DNA of 64,000 nt from Adiantum capillus-veneris (Eukaryota; Streptophyta; Polypodiopsida; Polypodiales; Pteridaceae): the NCBI GenBank assembly GCA_014529385.2, contig CM043944.1:60275268-60339267 (forward strand), in the 5' to 3' direction. This document shows positions 57,401 through 64,000 of this stretch, one piece after another (the first letter of the stretch is position 1; each line of letters starts with the position of its first letter). The notes below the pieces were generated by a model that ran no database searches, was not told where the DNA came from, and saw only the letters and a program-made list of their open reading frames with translations. A program made the position numbers and the translations under genes.

Positions 57401-59693
57401 GGAAACAATTGGTGCTGTGTTGCTACAACAAGATCCCCACAGTACAAGGATGCGACCCATCTACTTTGCTAGTAGGGTCATGAATGCTTTGGAGAGAGAC
57501 TACACAGAAGCAGAACTCATGATGCTTTCTCTCATGTTTGCGGTGAGAAAGTTTAGATCCTACCTACTACCAAAACCTTTTGTAATTCTCACTGCAGAAA
57601 ATTTGTTCCCTTGGGTGTCATCTCAGATGAATCTTAGTACTAGGATCTCAAAGTGGATTATGGAGTTGCAAGAGTTCCAATACTCTTTCAAGGTAGAAGA
57701 TAGTGTGCGTGCACAATTGGCAGGGATTCTCACTTATAGGGTACATGAGAAGGAAATTAAGGTGCCTCAAGTAAAGACCCTACCATTGCCACCACCAAAA
57801 AGTATTCCCAATGCTTTTACCTTGTTCTTTGATGGAGCTTTTTGACGAGCCACAGGAAAAGCAGGGGGAGGGCTAGTGTTGCTTAACCCAAGTGGAGAGG
57901 TGGTCATGAAAGAGAAGTTCAATCTACCAAGTTCAACTAGCAACAATGAAGCAGAATATGACACTCTACTTCAAGGTTTGAAGATGTGCATTGGCCAAGG
58001 GATACAACGCCTCATGGTAAAGGGAGATGCACTTCTCATTGTTAAACAGATTTTAGGCATTTGGGCATGCAAGAATGAGAGCTTACGGACAAAAGTTCAT
58101 GCCATTCGTAGATTGTTTAATCAATTTGAAGAAGTGCAACTATATCATATTCCTAGGAAACAGAATGAAGATGCTGATTTACTTGCACAACAAGCCGTTG
58201 CATGTGTAAAGAAAGAAGTGCAGGTCATCATGGTGGCGGCTGCTGTGAAGCAACCGAGGTACCAGGGATTGGAGTCATTGGCTCCCATCATTGGCTACAT
58301 TTTGGAGGGTGAGTTTCCACCAGACTTCACAAAAGCTCAGAAGAGGAGACTCATGAAGAAGGCAAGCGTATATCTCTTCCTAGAAGGCTCCCTCTATCAA
58401 AAAGGGAAGGATCAAGTATGCAGAAGAGTACCAACTATTGAGGAAATTCCAGCCATTCTAAAAGGTTTGCATGAAGAGGCATGTGGTGGTCATTTTGCCC
58501 AAGAATCAACTGTGAAGAAGATTTTGCTTGCGGGGTATGTTTGGCCAAGCTTGCATGTGGATGTTCAACATTGGTGTAAAAGCTGTCACAATTGTCAGAT
58601 AAATGGAAATAGAAGGTTGGTGCATGGCCCGAGGCAAATAGTGCTTGCAAATGGACCCTTTGAAAAGTGGGGCATTGATGCTATGGGTCCTCTGCCTAGG
58701 ACAAAAAATGGTAAACTCTACATTCTAGTGGCTGTAGACTATATGACTAGGTGGGTGGAAGCTCAAAGTGTGGCAAGAGTGAATGAGAGGACGGTTAGCA
58801 AGTTTGTGTACACTCACATTTGTTGCAGATTTGGCACACCTTTGGAGATTGTTTCTGATAATGGCCCAGGGTTTAGGAAGGGCTTGCTCACAGAGGTTTG
58901 TGAAGAGCTTCACATTCTACATCGTCATAGCACACCATACTACCCACAGTCAAATGGTTTGGTGGAGAAGGCTAATGGTGTCATTGCAGGAATCATTAGA
59001 AAGATGGTGCAAAACAAGACAAAATTATGGGATGACTTCTTGGATGGTGCCTTGTGGGCATATCGAACCACATATAGGGAAGCCACGGAGTTCACACCAT
59101 TTCACTTGGTCTATGGTCAAGAGGCTTTGCAGCCTATCGAGCTCAACATTCCAACAATGCGACTTCATGGCAAAGGAGCACAAGATGATCAAGAGGTATG
59201 GATGGATCGACTTCTTACGTTAGTGGAGCTTGAGTGGAAAAGAGAAGCAGCATACGAGTGCTACAAGAGGAAAGCCACACAAGCGAAAGAATCGCACGAC
59301 AAGAAACTGAAGGACAAAGGCATCAAGGAAGGAGAGCTTGTGCTAAGGTATGACAATCGACTTGACAATCGTTTTGATGCCAAGTTTGAAACTAGATGGC
59401 AAGGGCCATACATAGTCAAGAAGGCTTTCAATTCTAGTTACTATCAGCTTATGGACTTGAATGGTAAAGAGCACTCCAGGAAGGTAAACGGGTATCGCTT
59501 GAAGCCCTATTTGAGTCGCCTTCTACCAAAGGATCTACCAAAGATCTGTCCAAAGGCCTCTGTCTCATGTAAGTATTGTTACATGAAGCATGAGTGTAAC
59601 TCCAGCCAAAATTCTGAGGGGCCAAACAATGAAGATCTCGTCAAGGACTCTAAAGCACTCTCTTTGGAAAAGATGCTCTATGATGGTACATGA
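54411..59693 (+). CDS. gag-pol: Gag-Pol polyprotein with one in-frame TGA
   Basis: From MESQRQMSGYP, 1760 codons in one frame, interrupted only by TGA at 57843-57845 (codon 1145). Order by residue: Gag capsid; CCHC knuckle CWNCGESGHGMYNC 246-259; protease VDGGAQIC 458-465 (DGG in place of the usual DSG/DTG) with ILGRPW 530-535; RT from WVSPDVVTPKKNG about 731 with FIDD 847-850; RNase H near 989; second, archaeal-type RNase H (LFFDGAF at the TGA, then NNEAEYDTLLQGL); integrase HHCC 1354-1395 and D1423, D1483, E1519 (exact D,D35E); a C-terminal domain (NGYRLKPYL). The TGA is probably a CGA codon changed at a CpG. Without readthrough the product lacks integrase. I start at 54411 because it is the first ATG of the frame ahead of Gag similarity. 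Confidence 0.92.
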
Positions 59694-59704
59694 ATATACC
59701 ATCA

Positions 59705-59721
59705 TCCTGGGGGAGGGCTAA
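59705..59721 (+). promoter_or_regulatory. Polypurine tract
   Basis: CCTGGGGGAGGGCTAA immediately before the 3' LTR TGATAGCC, 11-28 bases after the pol stop. Confidence 0.85.
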
Positions 59722-62348
59722 TGATAGCCATTTTTCGGCTCTCCATAATTGCTATACTAAGTTACTCCACCCTACCAAAATCACCCAAACACTATGGCTA
59801 TCCCTACCATTTCACTGCAAATAGGCGTGTGTGAGTTAGGGGGCTTTTCCTATATTTTCTTAAAAAACCCTCAGCTAGCTAGTCACTGGGCTAGGTGAGC
59901 CAAAAAAAATAGAAAAAATAAAAAATAAAAGTATATTATGGCCTCTTTGTGTGTAAATATTTCATTGTATATATGGCCTAAATATAGGGATTTTTTATAA
60001 TTATTTTGGTATTTTATTTAAATATTTCTACTTAGGTGTGTGTTTTATTAAACCTATGTACACCTTCTTTCATCCTCTTACACCATAATTATATTTTTTG
60101 CCAATATGTACATACTCTAACCTCATATTTTTCCTTTATACAAATCACTCCCACATTTTCACCCTCACCCTCGTGAAAACAAAAAATTGATTTCTACTCA
60201 TTGGTTACTTTTATTATATTATTTACTTGCATACCTTTTCCTCTTTCACCCAAAATAATTCAAGGAGGGATCATATCATATGATTCCAATATCTTTCCAT
60301 ATCCATAACTCCTCCATATTTTTATTATTATTTTTACTCATTATTCTAACACCATGTGCTCATTGAGCTAAAGTCTATGAATAGTCCATACACTAGTCCC
60401 ACCATGTATATATTTCTTTATTCACCAATAATCCTCCTCCATGCATGTGTCAAGGGCAACTTGGATGCTTTGTATTATGATATGACAAAGGAGGGGCTCA
60501 CTCTTGGATGCATTGTACAAATTCAACAAAGGAGGGGTCCACTAAAAGACTTTTGCAAGCATAAAAACAGGCTTTTTGGTGAGAATTTTGGCACCTATCT
60601 CCACTCCGAATTTGGAGCAGTGGTCAAAAGAGAAAATGTAGCCCACGCTTTGAATAATCACCTCAAATTTTTTCATGATTTTTGGAGCTACCAGCGGTGA
60701 GCTATGATTTTTTGAGTGGACCCCAGTCTGCCCACTTTTTTCACAAGTAGCCCCTAGTCTTCTCTCACCTCTTTCCACACTTCTACACACACACACACAC
60801 ACATTTCTCTCAATCCCTCACTCAAACCTGCACCTTCAATGGTTTCTCTCACCTTCTTCACCATTAACCTCCCCACTTACTCCCATAGCTCTCATATGAG
60901 CTCTCCATGTACATACACCATCTCTATGCCTCTCTCTATTATCTCCAAAGTACAATTCCATCTTACTCCTTATATATATACATAAATTCAGCATGTGTAC
61001 CATGCTTAACCTCTGCAAATCAAAAGATCTCATCAACGGAATTACCATTTTCATCACGATGATCAACCTTGGCAGCGGCGGCGTAAAGAAGCGAAGAAGA
61101 AGAAGAAGACCAGCGGTCATTTTTTCCACAATCTACACAAGGGTGAGTTCAAGCTTCTTCAAAGCTTCACCATCTCAATGATTCTCTTTTAATTCACCCC
61201 TCTTCCTTCATCAAATCAAATCACTCTACCCATTGTAAATGTAACATTAACTTTCTAGTGATTACTAACGACTAACATGCTAACACAAAATAGCATTGAC
61301 CTAACCATAAAAGACACCTCACCTCAAGACATGTGTATAGTAACACACACTCTCTCTCTCTTTCTCTCTCCTTACTGACTTTCACCTTATTTACCATCAA
61401 TAATGCTCTCTTTTGAGCCCACACCCATGACTCAAGCAGACAAAGAAGGCCCGCAATGTTTTGATATTCAAAAAATTCATAATCCTGATTTGTTAGCTTG
61501 TAAATTAGGATTTCCAATAATCTTTATGAGGGGTCTCCAACCTATAAATAGGCCCCTCTCCTTCTTGTAAAACAACCTCCAACATCTCACATAGCACCCC
61601 AACACTCTATGCGTGAGGAGAGACTTAGGTGTAGCAACCACTTGTGAGCTTCACTCTTGGTGTGAGAGAAGCCTTCAAGCTACACATTGCAAGTGAGAGA
61701 GCGTGAGTTCCACAAATCTCAAAACCACTATTTTACATGCTCCTTCATCATCAATAAATTGAGGTTTGGTGCATCAAAGGCGTGATTCGACGTTTAAATC
61801 TTCGTCCTTCCATTTGTGCAATACGGTTTGGTAAATTCAAGGTGACTTGTGTATTTTGAGTTTTATCGGTTGATCTTGATTTGAGAAAGTGTTTTAGTGT
61901 GTTTTCCATTGCCAGTTTTGTGTCCATTGTAAGAGGGTATTGTGGTGAGAGGTCTCCCACACCCTAAGACAGTGTGTGTGTGTTTTGGCAATGATTAGCA
62001 ATCACTAAGCATTGAGTGAGTTTTGTACAAGTTCTACGATAGCATCATAACGAACCATCTCCATTTGCAAGTCACAAATAAGGTATTACGCAAGATCCTT
62101 CCCTCTCTCTCTTCCCTTGCTCTAGCTCTCTCTGGTCCATTTCATGTGTGTCTTGGTGTGAGGTTGTTTGTGTGTGTTGTGTGGTGCATCTTCTTGGTTG
62201 TGCCAAAATCTCTCTTGCGTCCTAGTTCGCATACCATAACTAGGTGGTGCCCCTATCTTGTTTTGGTTTGGCTGTGGGTTTGTTGTTGTGTTGTGCTTGA
62301 GGGGTGTTTAGAGGTCGCCTCTCTTGTTGCCCGCCCCGGACCGCGTCA
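59722..62348 (+). repeat. 3' LTR, 2627 bp
   Basis: Matches the 5' LTR except for about six single-base changes and a 39-base deletion after 62299, between short CTTG repeats. That deletion accounts for the whole length difference. It ends CCGCGTCA, followed by CCAT. Confidence 0.96.
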
Positions 62349-62352
62349 CCAT

Positions 62353-63539
62353 GAAGCTTCTCAAATCCATGCAAAGCAAAAATTGCCAACCATCGCGGAA
62401 AAAGGTAAAGCAAAGGTAAACATTGAAGTATATCAACCTCGCCAGACAACTTTACCTTCAACGAGCTTCCATAAAATTTCCCACGAAGCCTCTACGTCAA
62501 GAGCCACACCATCAACAATGAAATGGAAACCAAAGCAAAAAGTCTATCAACCAAAGTTTCCATCACAAAAAAGCATCTAGAAGAAGTCGAAGAATGTCAA
62601 CCAAGTGTTGGTATCCAAAGAGCATATCCAAGTCACAGACCCAGTTTGGATACATGAAACACGGGTTCAACCACAACAACAAAAGGTGATAGGGTGGGTA
62701 GCATCAAATGAGTCAATCATTTCTCAAGGCTACTTTGAAGGAATTATTAATTTTTGGGCCAAAAAGCCTAAAGTAACAGCCTGGATGTAGTCACCTCAAG
62801 AAAGAAGCTCTACAATGAGCAAGCCAAGCTATCAACGAAATAAAAACAACTCAAGCCGGAGAAAGAACAAAAAAAAAGGACAGAAGAAAAGACCTTTCAA
62901 GAAAGCAACACAACAAGTATGGGTACCAAAGTCAAACTTCAACGAAGCTACCCAACACAAACAAATGCAGTAGCAGATGGTTCCCATCAAGCTACTTGAA
63001 GCACAAGGATTCTATGAAGGTAACACCCAAATATGGTTACCCAAAGTAGTTGCTCAACCTAGAGCCACTAAGACCAACCAAGTAGCAAAGGACCCCACCC
63101 AAAGACAATCAACAACAACAAAGAGCCAATGGAAACTAAGCACAAGGGAGAAACAACCTCAAAATGGATCCCTCGTCTTCTACTACAAAAGCAAGGCTTT
63201 TACAATGGTAATACCCAAGTATGGATACAAAAGCTTAGTGTCCATCAGGTCAAGGGAGCAACTCATGAAGCAAGAACAAAGTGGGTCCCAAAACCACTGT
63301 TGAAAACTCAGGCTCCTCACAAAGAAGAAAAAGTAAAGGTACAACAACGCGGCCTCCTTACGGAACATCCCATGCACCAAAAGAAGCTAGAGGAGTCGAA
63401 GTATGCCAACTTACTTGAAAAGATGGTGGCATCCAAAGACCAACACGATGATAGAGGCCTTAATCTCAAGAACTTATGGCATTGGGTTTCAGCCCATGAA
63501 CAGGTAAGTCCAAGTTGCCATGAAAAATACATGGCATAA
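62353..63539 (+). pseudogene. Retroelement linker with W(V/I)PK repeats
   Basis: Continues the sequence split by the gypsy insertion. Lys/Gln-rich coding with recurring units: PVWIHE (62645), VWVPKSNF (about 62915), QGFYEGNTQIWLPK (about 63005), QGFYNGNTQVWIQK (about 63195), KWVPKPLL (about 63280). The region is split by stops near 62578, 62788 and 62972 and by a shift around 63130. WVPK-type repeats occur in linkers of some plant retroelement polyproteins, especially copia; no catalytic domain follows here. It may be part of family I copy B or a different element. Confidence 0.45.
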
Positions 63540-64000
63540 AAGTCAAGAGTCAGGCAGCTGAGCCACTAAATGAGCAAGGCATTAGTCCCAAAGCTTCAAG
63601 TAATATTCTCTGTGGTCTAAGAGTCTTAGCTATTCTAGGTACTGCTCAAGGTGGAGGAGTTGAGCATATTTATGTTGTGTCGCTCATGCTAGTATAGGTG
63701 AGCATAAGAGTCCAAGTCTATGTATTTTAAGTTTGGTAAAGTGAAGAAGAGAGTCCAAAAGACACTCACGCACTATACATAGTGAGTAATGAGTGAAGAA
63801 GCTTCAACATCAAAAACCCTTCTTGGAAATGTGGAATCTATTGAGATGTCCTTGGATATCACATGTGCTACATTTGTTCCTTTAAGCACCCAACAACTCA
63901 TTTTTCACACCACATGATTTTCTTGAAAGAACTCTTGTGTGCATATAGAATGTCCCATAATTAGCACTTGCATTACGCACTCTTAATTTATTTCTCCCAA
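63540..64000. other. No gene seen
   Basis: Stops in all frames, no recognised motif; probably the continuing end of the decayed element. Confidence 0.4.

Larger units (their letters stand above)
51133..62348 (+). mobile_element. Complete Ty3/gypsy element, 11.2 kb, dual RNase H (Tat-like)
   Basis: Paired LTRs (51133-53798, 59722-62348) with TG...CA ends, primer site, two small ORFs, a Gag-Pol frame, and polypurine tract. The flanks share CCAT (51129-51132 and 62349-62352), a four-base target duplication. A second RNase H between RT-RH and integrase places it with the Tat group of plant gypsy elements. About six substitutions and one 39-base deletion separate the LTRs by eye, so insertion was recent. 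It sits inside decayed retroelement sequence that continues at 62349. Confidence 0.96.

Overview
The window looks like intergenic DNA from a large, repeat-rich plant nuclear genome. Plant-type Ty3/gypsy polyproteins (CCHC Gag, retropepsin, RT/RNase H, a second archaeal-type RNase H, D,D35E integrase) lie end to end in several states of decay. A copia-type element uses an initiator-Met primer site (TGGTATCAGAGC). There are long LTRs with TATA boxes and no bacterial gene organisation. The species cannot be fixed; a gymnosperm, fern or large-genome angiosperm would all fit. I found no convincing intact host gene, tRNA, rRNA or CRISPR array. Most boundaries not fixed by paired LTRs or primer sites are approximate.

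Layout. 0-8.5 kb: non-coding repeats: a dispersed repeat (205-815), a 158-bp tandem array (2.34-3.39 kb), a minus-strand promoter with five CCAAT boxes (3.67-3.86 kb), a 262-bp duplication (4.15-4.66 kb) and a long LTR ending at 8543. 8.5-11.8 kb: element III (primer site, broken pre-gag ORF, mini-ORF, gag, then an inverted piece). 11.9-14.5 kb: an inverted protease fragment and gag copy C of family I. 16.7-19.2 kb: a non-autonomous copia-like element with a perfect 5-bp target duplication. 19.2-23.4 kb: family II copy 1. 23.4-36.0 kb: family I copy A, split at 28,091-30,002 by a small retroelement whose ends are inverted and which carries a captured RRM gene piece. 36.0-38.9 kb: family II copy 2. 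40-43 kb: a long C-tract-rich LTR with a primer site and gag stub. 43.1-51.1 kb: family I copy B. 51,133-62,348: a complete, young 11.2-kb gypsy element inserted in older retroelement sequence. 62.3-63.5 kb: continuing decayed linker-type coding sequence.

How the parts fit. The young element is the reference: LTR, primer site TGGTGCCCCCAC, two small pre-gag ORFs, then Gag-PR-RT-RH-aRNH-IN in one frame broken by a single TGA, polypurine tract, LTR. The same primer site recurs in three other elements, and the small pre-gag ORF recurs in two of them. Family I instead has leaders of about 280-bp repeats, each carrying a palindrome with the core ATCGCGAT.

The strongest candidates for something undescribed are the conserved ~70-residue pre-gag ORF, the ATCGCGAT-phased leader repeats, and the small element flanked by a target duplication whose two ends are both U5 ends.
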